Source: Streptomyces sp. 2114.4
GTDB taxonomy: Bacteria; Actinomycetota; Actinomycetes; Streptomycetales; Streptomycetaceae
NCBI RefSeq assembly: GCF_900187385.1
Contig: NZ_FYEY01000001.1
Span: 6,324,001 to 6,388,000 of the forward strand
Direction of reading: 5' to 3'
Length of the DNA stretch: 64,000 bases
A program made the translations under genes and the position numbers. Shown piece by piece: positions 16,606 through 24,722 of the stretch. The notes under the pieces were generated by a model, which was not told the DNA's origin, searched no databases, and was given only the letters and a program-made list of their open reading frames with translations. The first letter of the stretch is position 1. The number at the start of each line of letters is the position of its first letter.

Positions 16606-18245
16606 CCGTCGGCCACCGGCCGGGCCCGCGCCACCACGGCCGCGAGATCCAGCGTGTGCGGCAGCGTGCCGAAGGCCGTGCCCGCGTCACCGCCGAGCCG
16701 GCCGGCGCAGAACGCGTCCGCGACCTCGGGCGGCGCATGGCGCACCAGCAGAGCCCCCTGGAGAACCAGCGCCATCCGCTCCGCCAGCCGCCGGGCGCGG
16801 GCCTCGATGCCCTCCAGGTCGGCGAGTTCGGTGAGCATCCCCGTGATCGCACGGTCCAGCCGGTGGTCCGCGCCCCGTGCCGCCCCGACCTCGGTCAGGA
16901 ACGCGTTCAGCGCCTCGGGTTCGCGCCGCAGGGCCCGCAGGACGTCCAGCGCCTGGACATTGCCGGCGCCCTCCCAGATCGAGTTGAGCGGCGCCTCACG
17001 CAGCAGCCGCGGCAGCCCCGACTCCTCCACGTAGCCGTTGCCGCCCAGGCACTCCAGCGCCTCGGTCACCATCGGTGTGCAGCGCTTGGTCACCCAGTAC
17101 TTCGCCACCGGCACCGCCAGCCGCAGAAAGTGCCGTTCCTGCTCGGTGCCGCCGTCGTACGCCGCCGCCAGCCGCAGCGCCAGCGTCGTCGCCGCCTCCG
17201 ACTCCAGTGCCAGATCGGCCAGCACATTGCGCATCAGCGGCTTGTCGGCCAGCCGGTCCCCGAAGGCCTCCCGGTACGTGGCGTGGTGCACCGCCTGCGC
17301 CACCGCCTGCCGCATCACCGCCGCCGACGCACTGACACAGTCCAGCCGGGTCGCCGCGACCATCTCGATGAGGGTCGCCACCCCGCGTCCCTCCTCGCCG
17401 ACCCGGCGCGCCCAGCTCTCCCCGTCGAATTCGACCTCCGCCGACGCGTTCGAGCGGTTGCCGAGCTTGTCCTTGAGCCGCTGGATGCGGAAGGAGTTAC
17501 GGCTGCCGTCCGGCAGCACCCGCGGCAGCAGAAAGCAGGTGAGCCCTCCCGGCGCGCGGGCCAGCACCAGGAAGGCGTCCGACATCGGCGCCGAACAGAA
17601 CCACTTGTGACCGGTCAGAACGTACTCGCCGGAGGCGGCCAGCGGCTCGGCGCGGGTGGTGAGGGCCCGCAGGTCGCTGCCGCCCTGCTTCTCGGTCATG
17701 GCCATCCCGGCCAGCGCGCCGCCCTTCTCGGCGACCGGGCGCAGCTCGTGGTCGTACACCCGCGAGGTCAGCAGCGGTTCCCACTCGGCCGCCAGCTCGG
17801 GTTCGGCGCGCAGCGTGGGCACCGCAGCATGGGTCATCGACACCGGGCAGCCGTGCCCCGCCTCGGCCTGCGTCCACACGAGGAAGCCGGCGGTGCGGCG
17901 GACATGGCCGTCGGGGCGGGACCAGGCGCCGGTCAGGCCGGCCGTGACCGCATGGCCGAGCAGCCGGTGCCATGCCGGGTGGAACTCCACCTCGTCGATC
18001 CGGTGGCCGTAGCGGTCATGGGTGCGCAGGACGGGCGGGTGCGTGTTGGCCTGTTCGCCCCAGCGCCGGGCGTGCGCGGAGCCGGCCGCCTGCCCCAGCG
18101 TGCTCAGTTCTTCGCGTACCTCATCGAGCCGGGCGTCGGCGACATACCGGGTGATGCCCTCGGTCAGGGCCGCGTCGCCGGCGAAGACGTCATATCCGAC
18201 CAGCGGCGGAGGCTGGTTCGTGACTGTGTGAGTGGTGGCTGCCAT
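16602..18245 (-). CDS. AidB-like acyl-CoA dehydrogenase
   Basis: A 547-residue flavoprotein of the acyl-CoA dehydrogenase superfamily. Its length and motifs match the AidB branch: M-T-E-K-Q-G-G-S-D-L-R near residue 183, G-H-K-W-F-C-S-A, and the C-terminal L-E-C-L-G-G-N-G-Y-V-E-E then N-S-I-W-E-G-A-G-N-V. E. coli AidB limits alkylation damage and binds DNA. Whether this homologue does so, or acts as a dehydrogenase, cannot be decided here. It starts only 18 bases from the divergent YihY gene, so the two share a very compact promoter region. No good ribosome site precedes the ATG, so leaderless translation is possible. Confidence 0.9.
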   Translation of the reverse strand: MAATTHTVTNQPPPLVGYDVFAGDAALTEGITRYVADARLDEVREELSTLGQAAGSAHARRWGEQANTHPPVLRTHDRYGHRIDEVEFHPAWHRLLGHAVTAGLTGAWSRPDGHVRRTAGFLVWTQAEAGHGCPVSMTHAAVPTLRAEPELAAEWEPLLTSRVYDHELRPVAEKGGALAGMAMTEKQGGSDLRALTTRAEPLAASGEYVLTGHKWFCSAPMSDAFLVLARAPGGLTCFLLPRVLPDGSRNSFRIQRLKDKLGNRSNASAEVEFDGESWARRVGEEGRGVATLIEMVAATRLDCVSASAAVMRQAVAQAVHHATYREAFGDRLADKPLMRNVLADLALESEAATTLALRLAAAYDGGTEQERHFLRLAVPVAKYWVTKRCTPMVTEALECLGGNGYVEESGLPRLLREAPLNSIWEGAGNVQALDVLRALRREPEALNAFLTEVGAARGADHRLDRAITGMLTELADLEGIEARARRLAERMALVLQGALLVRHAPPEVADAFCAGRLGGDAGTAFGTLPHTLDLAAVVARARPVADG

Positions 18246-18263
18246 GCCGGATACGGTAAGGAG

Positions 18264-19403
18264 GTGCAGCCGGCAAACGAACCAACCGAGCGGCCCGCGG
18301 GCCGTCTGACCAAGGCCCGTGCCCTCTACCGCAACGTTTCCAAACGCCGGCTGGCCTGGCTCCTGCTCAAGGACACCGTCAACTCCTGCATGAAGTACCG
18401 CGTCACCGGCCTGGCCGCCGAGGCCGCCTTCTGGAGCCTGCTGTCGCTGCCGCCGCTGATCCTGGGCCTCCTGGGCGTGCTCGGCTACACGAACGCCTGG
18501 ATCGGGCACGACACGCTCGACAGCGTCCGCCGGCACATCCTCGGCGCGGCCGGCACCGTCCTGTCCGCGAAGGGCGTGAACGAGATCGCCCGGCCGCTGC
18601 TCAACGATGTCTTCACCGGCCGCCGCCCGGACGTCATCTCCCTCGGGTTCGCCATCGCCCTGTGGTCCGGGTCCCGGGCGATGAACGTCTTCGTCGACAC
18701 CATCACCATCATGTACGGGCTCGACGGCCGGCGCGGCATCATCAAGACCCGGCTGCTGGCGTTCGCGCTGTACCTCGCCGCGCTGGTCGTCGGCGCGGTC
18801 GCGCTGCCGCTGATGGTCGCCGGACCCGACACCGTCGTGAGCTGGCTGCCGGCCGGCGAGCACATCATCCGGGCGCTGTACTGGCCGGTCGTCCTGCTCC
18901 TGTCGGTCGCCTTCCTGACCACGCTCTACCACGCGTCCGTACCGGTCCGTTCGCCCTGGCCGGAGGACATTCCCGGTGCGGTGGTCGCGCTCGGCATGTG
19001 GGTGCTCGGCAGCTTCCTGCTGCGGCTCTACCTCACCTCGACGGTCGAGGGGCCCACCATCTACGGCTCACTGGCCGCTCCGGTCGCCGTACTGCTGTGG
19101 ATCGGGGTGTCCGCCTTCGCGGTGCTGGTCGGGGCCGCGATGAACGCCTCCCTCGACCGGGTGTGGCCGTCGGTCGCCACGGCCGCGGCCCGCGAGGAGG
19201 TCGCCCGGCGGGCGGCCGCCAAGGCGCAGGCGGCGGGTGCGGGTGCGGGAGCGGGGGCGCAGGAGGCGGGCGCCGGTGACGGGCAGGGGGCGTCGGCGGA
19301 CGGGGGACCCGGTGGCGACGGCGACGGCGGCGAGGGCGGTGACCACGGTGAGCGCGGTGGCGACGGCGACAGCGGTGAGGACGGTGCCCCCCGGCGCGAC
19401 TGA
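18264..19403 (+). CDS. YihY/BrkB-family inner-membrane protein
   Basis: A 379-residue protein with about six membrane segments between residues 45 and 295. The family core shows at G-L-A-A-E-A-A-F-W-S-L-L-S-L-P-P and L-Y-H-A-S-V-P-V-R. The cytoplasmic tail (last 80 residues) is Gly/Ala/Asp-rich low complexity. The GTG start sits inside AAGGAGGTG, so the Shine-Dalgarno abuts the start codon; the frame upstream looks like noncoding leader. YihY was once misnamed RNase BN; its real role is unclear. It converges with the phosphatase gene over a 9-base gap. Confidence 0.88.
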   Translation: MQPANEPTERPAGRLTKARALYRNVSKRRLAWLLLKDTVNSCMKYRVTGLAAEAAFWSLLSLPPLILGLLGVLGYTNAWIGHDTLDSVRRHILGAAGTVLSAKGVNEIARPLLNDVFTGRRPDVISLGFAIALWSGSRAMNVFVDTITIMYGLDGRRGIIKTRLLAFALYLAALVVGAVALPLMVAGPDTVVSWLPAGEHIIRALYWPVVLLLSVAFLTTLYHASVPVRSPWPEDIPGAVVALGMWVLGSFLLRLYLTSTVEGPTIYGSLAAPVAVLLWIGVSAFAVLVGAAMNASLDRVWPSVATAAAREEVARRAAAKAQAAGAGAGAGAQEAGAGDGQGASADGGPGGDGDGGEGGDHGERGGDGDSGEDGAPRRD

Positions 19404-19412
19404 CCTGCCGGT

Positions 19413-20483
19413 TCAGCGGGCCCCGCGGTAGCGGACCAGCAGCATCGCCGCGTCGTCGTGCAGCGGCCCCTCGGCATGCCCGACCAGATCCTCGCGCACG
19501 GCGCGCAGCGCGGTCTCCGGGTCGGGGTCCTTGAGCAGCGCGGCGCGCTCGTCGAGGGGGTAGAAGCGGCCCACCGCGTCGCGGGCCTCGGTGACGCCGT
19601 CGGTGTAGAAGAGCAGTTGGTCGCCGGGGGTGAACGGCACCTCGTAGGGGAGGGGTGCCACCGAGCCGTGCAGGCTCAGGCCGAGCGGGAGGGCGCGGTC
19701 GGGCGGCGCGGCGAAGGCCACCGAACCGGTGGGGCGGACGACCAGCGGCGCCGGGTGACCGAAGTTCAGCAGGGTGGCCCGCGGACCGTCACCGATCTCG
19801 GCGAGCACCGCCGTGACGAACCGTTCGCCGGACAGATGGCGGTTCAGCGCCCGCTCGACCCGCTCGCCGACGGCCGGCAGATCCGGTTCGTCGTGGGCCG
19901 CCTCCCGGAAGGCGCCCAGCACCACCGCCGCGCTCTCCACGGCCTCCAGTCCCTTGCCCTGTACATCGCCGACGATGATCCGCACCCCGGCGGGCGAGGT
20001 CACCACCTCGTACAGATCGCCGCCTATCCGGGCCTCGGCCACCGCCGAGGTGTACGAGACCGCGATCCGCAGCGGGCCCGCGCCGCGCGGCACCGGGCGC
20101 AGCAGCACCCGCTGGGCGACCTCGGCGATGGACCGGACGCTGGCCAGCTCCGCCTCGCGCCGCTGCCGCATCACCGCGGCGACCACCCCGGCCGCGGTCA
20201 CCCCGGCCACCGAGAGCAGCGCGGTCAGCCCGCGCCGGCTCTCGAACAGACCGTTGTAGACGCCCAGGCCGACGCAGAGCACGAACGCCGTCAGCCCGAC
20301 CACGGCGGTCCGCCGCCAGCCGCCGACCAGCCCGGCGAACGCCGGGCCCAGCGATACCAGCGGCAGAAACCCGACCTCCGGGCCCGCGGTGAGGTCGACC
20401 GTGGTGACCACGGCCATGACCACATACGGAAGCGCGGGCAGCACCCGGGCGTCGGTGCGCTGCTCCCCGTTGTCCACGGCCAA
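19413..20483 (-). CDS. SpoIIE/RsbU-type PP2C phosphatase with membrane N-terminus
   Basis: An approximately 356-residue protein. Four hydrophobic segments (about residues 15-120) precede a PP2C-like SpoIIE domain with G-G-D-L-Y-E, G-D-V-Q-G-K-G, F-Y-T-D-G-V-T-E-A-R and D-D-A-A-M-L, which carry the metal-binding aspartates. Such phosphatases act in sigma-factor/anti-sigma partner switching. The start is uncertain. A TTG at 20483 has GGAG 6 bases upstream, a GTG follows at 20477, and the frame stays open to ATG codons at 20618 and 20627, which lack ribosome sites and would add a Ser/Pro-rich leader. The small HATPase genes elsewhere in the window are the usual kinase partners of this class, but none is adjacent. 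Confidence 0.85.
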   Translation of the reverse strand: MAVDNGEQRTDARVLPALPYVVMAVVTTVDLTAGPEVGFLPLVSLGPAFAGLVGGWRRTAVVGLTAFVLCVGLGVYNGLFESRRGLTALLSVAGVTAAGVVAAVMRQRREAELASVRSIAEVAQRVLLRPVPRGAGPLRIAVSYTSAVAEARIGGDLYEVVTSPAGVRIIVGDVQGKGLEAVESAAVVLGAFREAAHDEPDLPAVGERVERALNRHLSGERFVTAVLAEIGDGPRATLLNFGHPAPLVVRPTGSVAFAAPPDRALPLGLSLHGSVAPLPYEVPFTPGDQLLFYTDGVTEARDAVGRFYPLDERAALLKDPDPETALRAVREDLVGHAEGPLHDDAAMLLVRYRGAR

Positions 20484-20820
20484 GGTGTTCTCCGACGGTG
20501 TGAGGTGACGTGAGGTCAGGCGAGGTGGGATGAGCGGGCAGGAGCGGACGAGGTCAGGCGAGGGGCCGTCGGCCGTCGGAGTGTCCGAAAACAGCCCCTC
20601 AGCCCCCGACCTGAGCATAGGCAACATATGCCGTACCGAAATACCTCGAATGCGCCCTGTTACCGAATTGCAGTGGCCCGGAGGGAGGTGAGGCGGCCGG
20701 CCGGGGGCGCGGGCCGGGACCGCGGAGGGGGCGGCGGATCGGGGCGGCGGATCTTACGGACCCGTGACACGGCGGCTCATGCACGGGCCGGAACGTCCCG
20801 GCCCGCTTAGCGTGACCGGC

Positions 20821-21882
20821 ATGCGTGTACTGGTCACCGGCGGCGCCGGATTCATCGGATCGCAGGTAGTCGAAGCGCTCGTGGCGCGCGGGCACGAGCC
20901 TGTCGTGTTCGATGCGCTGCTGCCCTCGGCCCACCCCGGGCCCCCGCCGCCACGCCCCGGAGCGCGGTCCGTCGTCGCCGACGTACGGGACCGGGCGGCG
21001 GTCGACGAGGCCTTGCGGGGCGTGCGGGCGGTCTGCCACCAGGCGGCGATGGTAGGGCTGGGCAAGGACTTCGCGGACGCGCCGGACTACGTCGGCTGCA
21101 ACGACCTGGGCACCGCGGTCCTGCTGGCCGCGATGGCCGGGGCCGGGGTGCGCGAGCTGGTGCTCGCCGGGTCGATGGTGGTCTACGGGGAGGGCCGCTA
21201 CACCTGCCCCGTCCACGGGGTGGTGCGGCCCGGCCCACGGGCGGTGGCCGAGCTGGACGCCGGGCAGTTCGAGCCACGCTGCCCGCAGTGCGGCGCCGCG
21301 CTGCGGCCGGGGCTGGTCGGCGAGGACGCGCCCACCGATCCGCGCAACGTCTACGCGGCCACCAAGCTCGCCCAGGAACATCTGGCCGCCTCCTGGGCCC
21401 GCGCCACCGGCGGCCGGGCCGTCGCGCTGCGCTACCACAACGTCTACGGGCCCGGGATGCCGCGGGACACCCCGTACGCGGGGGTGGCCTCCTTCTTCCG
21501 CTCGGCGCTGGCCCGCGGCGCGGCGCCGACCGTCTACGAAGACGGCGGCCAGCGGCGGGACTTCGTCCATGTGCGGGACGTCGCCACGGCCAACGCGGTC
21601 GCCCTGGAGGCTCTGCCGGACCGGGCGGCGGGCACCCTGACCGCGTACAACACGGGCAGCGGAGTGCCGCACACCGTCGGCGAGATGGCGCGGACCCTGG
21701 CCCACGCCTGCGGCGGACCGGCGCCCGTGGTGACGGGGGAGTACCGGCTCGGCGACGTACGGCACATCACCGCCTCGTCGCAGCGGATCGCCGACGACCT
21801 CGGCTGGCGGGCGGCGACCGGATTCACCGAGGGGATGCGGGAGTTCGCCCGGGAGGGGATGAGGGCGGCGCCGACGGGGTGA
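20821..21882 (+). CDS. NAD-dependent epimerase/dehydratase with a zinc-ribbon-like insertion
   Basis: A 353-residue extended short-chain dehydrogenase. The Rossmann G-G-A-G-F-I-G is at residues 7-13 and the catalytic Y178-x3-K182 is in N-V-Y-A-A-T-K. The sequence N-V-Y-G-P-G and the segment F-V-H-V-R-D-V are typical of UDP-sugar 4-epimerases. Between about 125 and 167 an inserted loop carries Cys129, Cys154 and Cys157 (C-P-Q-C-G), resembling a small metal knuckle. No ribosome site precedes the ATG, but TAGCGT about 9 bases upstream could be a -10 for a leaderless transcript. It heads a glycosylation-like cassette. Confidence 0.9.
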   Translation: MRVLVTGGAGFIGSQVVEALVARGHEPVVFDALLPSAHPGPPPPRPGARSVVADVRDRAAVDEALRGVRAVCHQAAMVGLGKDFADAPDYVGCNDLGTAVLLAAMAGAGVRELVLAGSMVVYGEGRYTCPVHGVVRPGPRAVAELDAGQFEPRCPQCGAALRPGLVGEDAPTDPRNVYAATKLAQEHLAASWARATGGRAVALRYHNVYGPGMPRDTPYAGVASFFRSALARGAAPTVYEDGGQRRDFVHVRDVATANAVALEALPDRAAGTLTAYNTGSGVPHTVGEMARTLAHACGGPAPVVTGEYRLGDVRHITASSQRIADDLGWRAATGFTEGMREFAREGMRAAPTG

Positions 21883-22044
21883 CCCACGACGCCGCCCCGC
21901 CACCTCCGCGGCCCTCGCCGCCCCGGGCCCCGCCGCCCCCGGCCACTCCTCCGCCCCTCCCTCCCGCCGCCCCTCCGGCACCCGTGTGCCACAGGAACCT
22001 CAACCCCCACCCCCCTCGTCCGCTTCTGATGCATAGGTGAAGGC

Positions 22045-22764
22045 GTGACCCACTCCCCTCCTCCCACCCCCCGAACCGCCTCGGTGGATGTCGTCCTGCC
22101 CTGCCTCGACGAGGCCGCCGCGCTGCCCTGGGTGCTGGCCCGGATCCCGGCCGGCTGGCGGGCGATCGTCGTGGACAACGGCTCCACCGACGGCTCGGCC
22201 GAGATCGCCCGCGGTCTGGGCGCCACCGTGGTGCACGAACCGCGCCGCGGGTTCGGCGCCGCCTGCCATGCCGGACTGCTGGCCGCCGACGCCGACATCG
22301 TCTGCTTCTGCGACTGCGACGCCTCCCTCGACCCCGCGCTGCTCATCCCGTTCGTCCGCGCCGTCCACGAGGGCGAGAGCGACCTGGTGCTGGGCCGCCG
22401 CCGTCCCCAGGGACGCGGCGCCTGGCCGCCGCACGCCCGGCTCGGCAACCTCGCCCTCGCCCATATGCTGCGCCGCCGTACCGGACTGCGGCTGCACGAC
22501 CTCGGGCCGCTGCGCGCCGCCCGGCGCGGCGAACTGCTCGGCCTCGGCCTCACCGACCGCCGCAGCGGCTACCCCCTGCAGATGGTCGTCCGGGCCGCCG
22601 ACGCGGGCTGGCGGGTCGACGAACGCGAGGTGCCCTACCGGCCGCGCACCGGCCGTTCCAAGGTCACCGGCACCTGGCGCGGCACCTGGCACGCGGTGCG
22701 CGATATGCGCACCGTCCTGCACCAGCCCCCGCCCCCGCCCCGTACCGAGGAGACCGCCCGATGA
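22045..22764 (+). CDS. Family 2 glycosyltransferase
   Basis: A 239-residue GT-A fold enzyme like polyprenyl-phosphate glucose/mannose synthases. It shows V-V-D-N-G-S-T-D-G-S, the metal-binding acidic motif C-D-C-D-A-S near residue 93, and the R-S-G-Y-P-L-Q-M acceptor region. There is no C-terminal membrane segment. The GTG start is used. A C-rich noncoding stretch of 162 bases separates it from the epimerase, and its stop overlaps the next start (ATGA). It may charge a lipid carrier with sugar for the GT-C-like membrane protein encoded at 26308. Confidence 0.9.
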   Translation: MTHSPPPTPRTASVDVVLPCLDEAAALPWVLARIPAGWRAIVVDNGSTDGSAEIARGLGATVVHEPRRGFGAACHAGLLAADADIVCFCDCDASLDPALLIPFVRAVHEGESDLVLGRRRPQGRGAWPPHARLGNLALAHMLRRRTGLRLHDLGPLRAARRGELLGLGLTDRRSGYPLQMVVRAADAGWRVDEREVPYRPRTGRSKVTGTWRGTWHAVRDMRTVLHQPPPPPRTEETAR

Positions 22765-23429
22765 CCGCACCCGCCCACCGTCCGGAGCGTCCCGGGCCGA
22801 CGACACTCCTGGTCATCGCCAAGGAACCGGTGCCCGGCCGGGTCAAGACCCGCCTGACCCCGCCCTTCACCCCCGGCGAGGCCGCCGAGCTGGCCGAGGC
22901 CGCGCTGTACGACACCCTCCAGGCCGTCCGCGCCACATCCGCCCGGCGGCGGGTGGTCGTCCTCGACGGCTGTCCGGGTCACTGGCTGCCGGACGGCTTC
23001 GAGGTCCGGCAGCAGGAGCCCGGAGGCCTCGACGAACGCCTGGCCGCGGCCTTCGCCGGCAGCACGGGCCCGACCCTGCTCATCGGCATGGACACCCCGC
23101 AGGTCACCCCGCAACTCCTCGCCCCCGCAACGGACTTCGACGCCTGGGACGACTGCGACGCCTGGTTCGGCGCGGCCGAGGACGGCGGATTCTGGGCGCT
23201 CGGCCTGGCCGCCCCCGACCCCCGGCTGCTGCGCGGCGTCCCCATGTCCACCGGCCGCACCGGCGCCGCCCAGCGCGCGCGGCTGACCGCCGCCGGGCTC
23301 CGGGTGCGGGACCTGCCGCCCTTGCGGGACGTCGACACCGCCGACGACGCGGAGCGGGTCGCGGCCGCGGCCCCCGGTGGACGGTTCGCCGCCACCCTCG
23401 CCCGCTTGACCCCGGTCACCGGCCGATGA
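22761..23429 (+). CDS. DUF2064/TIGR04282-family glycosyltransferase-like protein
   Basis: A 222-residue protein of the family with the N-terminal motif A-K-E-P-V-P-G-R-V-K-T-R-L-T-P and the central G-M-D-T-P-Q and A-E-D-G-G-F-W-A-L-G-L segments, a nucleotide-diphospho-sugar-transferase-like fold. Members are often annotated as arsenosugar or cofactor-guanylyltransferase-like enzymes; the real activity is uncertain. It overlaps genes on both sides by 4 bases, so it is translated together with the GT2 enzyme and the methyltransferase. Confidence 0.88.
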   Translation: MTAPAHRPERPGPTTLLVIAKEPVPGRVKTRLTPPFTPGEAAELAEAALYDTLQAVRATSARRRVVVLDGCPGHWLPDGFEVRQQEPGGLDERLAAAFAGSTGPTLLIGMDTPQVTPQLLAPATDFDAWDDCDAWFGAAEDGGFWALGLAAPDPRLLRGVPMSTGRTGAAQRARLTAAGLRVRDLPPLRDVDTADDAERVAAAAPGGRFAATLARLTPVTGR

Positions 23430-24175
23430 GCACCGCCATGCCGCCCACGGCACAGACCGACCGGTGCGACACCGTCACCTGGGGCGCCGACCCGTACGCC
23501 GAGGCGCTGCGCCGCGGCCGCGGCCCGCTCTTCCTGCGGCGCAGCGACGGCTGGCTGCTGCCGCTGGAGGTCGAGCGCTGGTGCGCCGGGGCGGACGCCG
23601 CCGACCTGTCGGCGCTGCGCCGCTGCGAGGGCGCCGTCCTCGACATCGGCTGCGGCCCCGGCCGGCTGGTCGCCGCGCTCGCCGCCCAGGGCCGGCCGGC
23701 GCTCGGCATCGACGTCAGCACGGCCGCGGTGTCCCGCACCGCGGCGGCCGGCGGCTCCGCACTGCACCGCTCCGTCTTCGACTCCCTGCCGAAGGAGGGG
23801 AGTTGGGGCACCGCCCTGCTCCTCGACGGCAACATCGGCATCGGTGGCGACCCGTACGCCCTGCTCACCCGCACCGCGGAACTGGTCGGCCGGCACGGTC
23901 TGCTGATCGTGGAGACCACCGCGGCGGACCTCGACGAACAGGTCCAGGTCAGGGTGGAGCGGGGTGACCACCCGGGCCCGGGGGAGCGGCCCGCGCCGGG
24001 CGAGCCGTTCCCCTGGGCCCGGGTCGGCGCCCCCGCGCTGCTGCGCTACGCGGACGCCGCCGGCTGGACCCCCGTCGAGCAGTGGACCGTCACGGACCGG
24101 GCCGGTCAGGGTCCGGACGCCGCACGCTGCTTCGTCTCGCTGCGCCGCCGGGGTGCCCCGCGCAGCCGCCGCTGA
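23426..24175 (+). CDS. Class I SAM-dependent methyltransferase
   Basis: A 249-residue methyltransferase with motif I V-L-D-I-G-C-G-P-G-R-L near residue 72, motif II G-I-D-V-S, and an N-terminal segment R-R-S-D-G-W-L-L-P-L-E-V that is characteristic of this Streptomyces subfamily. Its start overlaps the previous stop. Its last 70 bases overlap the end of the convergent membrane-protein gene on the other strand, an unusually deep convergent overlap. The substrate is unknown. Context suggests a sugar, lipid-linked sugar or small molecule. Confidence 0.88.
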   Translation: MSTAMPPTAQTDRCDTVTWGADPYAEALRRGRGPLFLRRSDGWLLPLEVERWCAGADAADLSALRRCEGAVLDIGCGPGRLVAALAAQGRPALGIDVSTAAVSRTAAAGGSALHRSVFDSLPKEGSWGTALLLDGNIGIGGDPYALLTRTAELVGRHGLLIVETTAADLDEQVQVRVERGDHPGPGERPAPGEPFPWARVGAPALLRYADAAGWTPVEQWTVTDRAGQGPDAARCFVSLRRRGAPRSRR

Positions 24176-24717
24176 ACCGTACGGACCAGCAGCCACAGGG
24201 CGGACAGCGCGCACAGCCCGGCGGTGACCAGCAGCCAGCGCGTCAGGAACACCCCGCCGGGCAGCCGCGTCGTGGCCTCGTAGTGCGCCGCCGAGCCGCC
24301 ACCCGCCGAGCCCGCGATCAGCGGGAACCACACCAGCAGCAGCAATCCTGACAACGCGGCCGGCACCCGGACATACGCGGTCCGGGCCCGGTGCGGCCCG
24401 TTCCCCGCCGTCCAGCGGACCACCACCCGGTCGGCGAGCGCATACAACGGCAGCAGCACCAGATCGTGCAGCAGTGCCGCCCCGGCGAACCAGGCGAGCA
24501 CCAGCGGCCACTGCCCGCCGGCCAGCAGCCGTACCCCCGCGTAGCCGGTGAGGGCGAACGAGGCGAGCATCAGCAGCAGATGCAGCGGCCCCTCGCCGTA
24601 ACGGCGGGGGAGGCGCAGCGCCCCGAGCGCCCGTACTGCCCGTTCCCGCACGACCCGTTGCCGGATCCGCCCCGCCCGCCCCCGCATGACCGGCTGCGTC
24701 CTGTGCACCCGCACCAT
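24106..24717 (-). CDS. Small integral membrane protein partnered with the molybdopterin oxidoreductase
   Basis: A 203-residue protein with about four membrane segments (L-L-L-M-L-A-S-F-A-L-T-G-Y-A-G-V-R-L, then W-F-A-G-A-A-L-L-H-D-L-V-L-L-P-L-Y-A, and two more). The invariant-looking H-D-L-V-L-L-P-L-Y segment contains a membrane His. It begins 5 bases after the molybdopterin oxidoreductase stop; a GTG at 24720 is an equally good start. The two are surely co-transcribed. Whether it is a quinone/heme partner of the oxidoreductase is inference. Its 3' end overlaps the methyltransferase gene by 70 bases. Confidence 0.82.
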   Translation of the reverse strand: MVRVHRTQPVMRGRAGRIRQRVVRERAVRALGALRLPRRYGEGPLHLLLMLASFALTGYAGVRLLAGGQWPLVLAWFAGAALLHDLVLLPLYALADRVVVRWTAGNGPHRARTAYVRVPAALSGLLLLVWFPLIAGSAGGGSAAHYEATTRLPGGVFLTRWLLVTAGLCALSALWLLVRTVQRRLRGAPRRRSETKQRAASGP

Positions 24718-24722
24718 CACCC

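Noticed and set aside
16113..18263. Very long extension of the YihY frame upstream
   Set aside because: It runs antisense through the acyl-CoA dehydrogenase gene. Real family sequence begins at the GTG at 18264 with a ribosome site.
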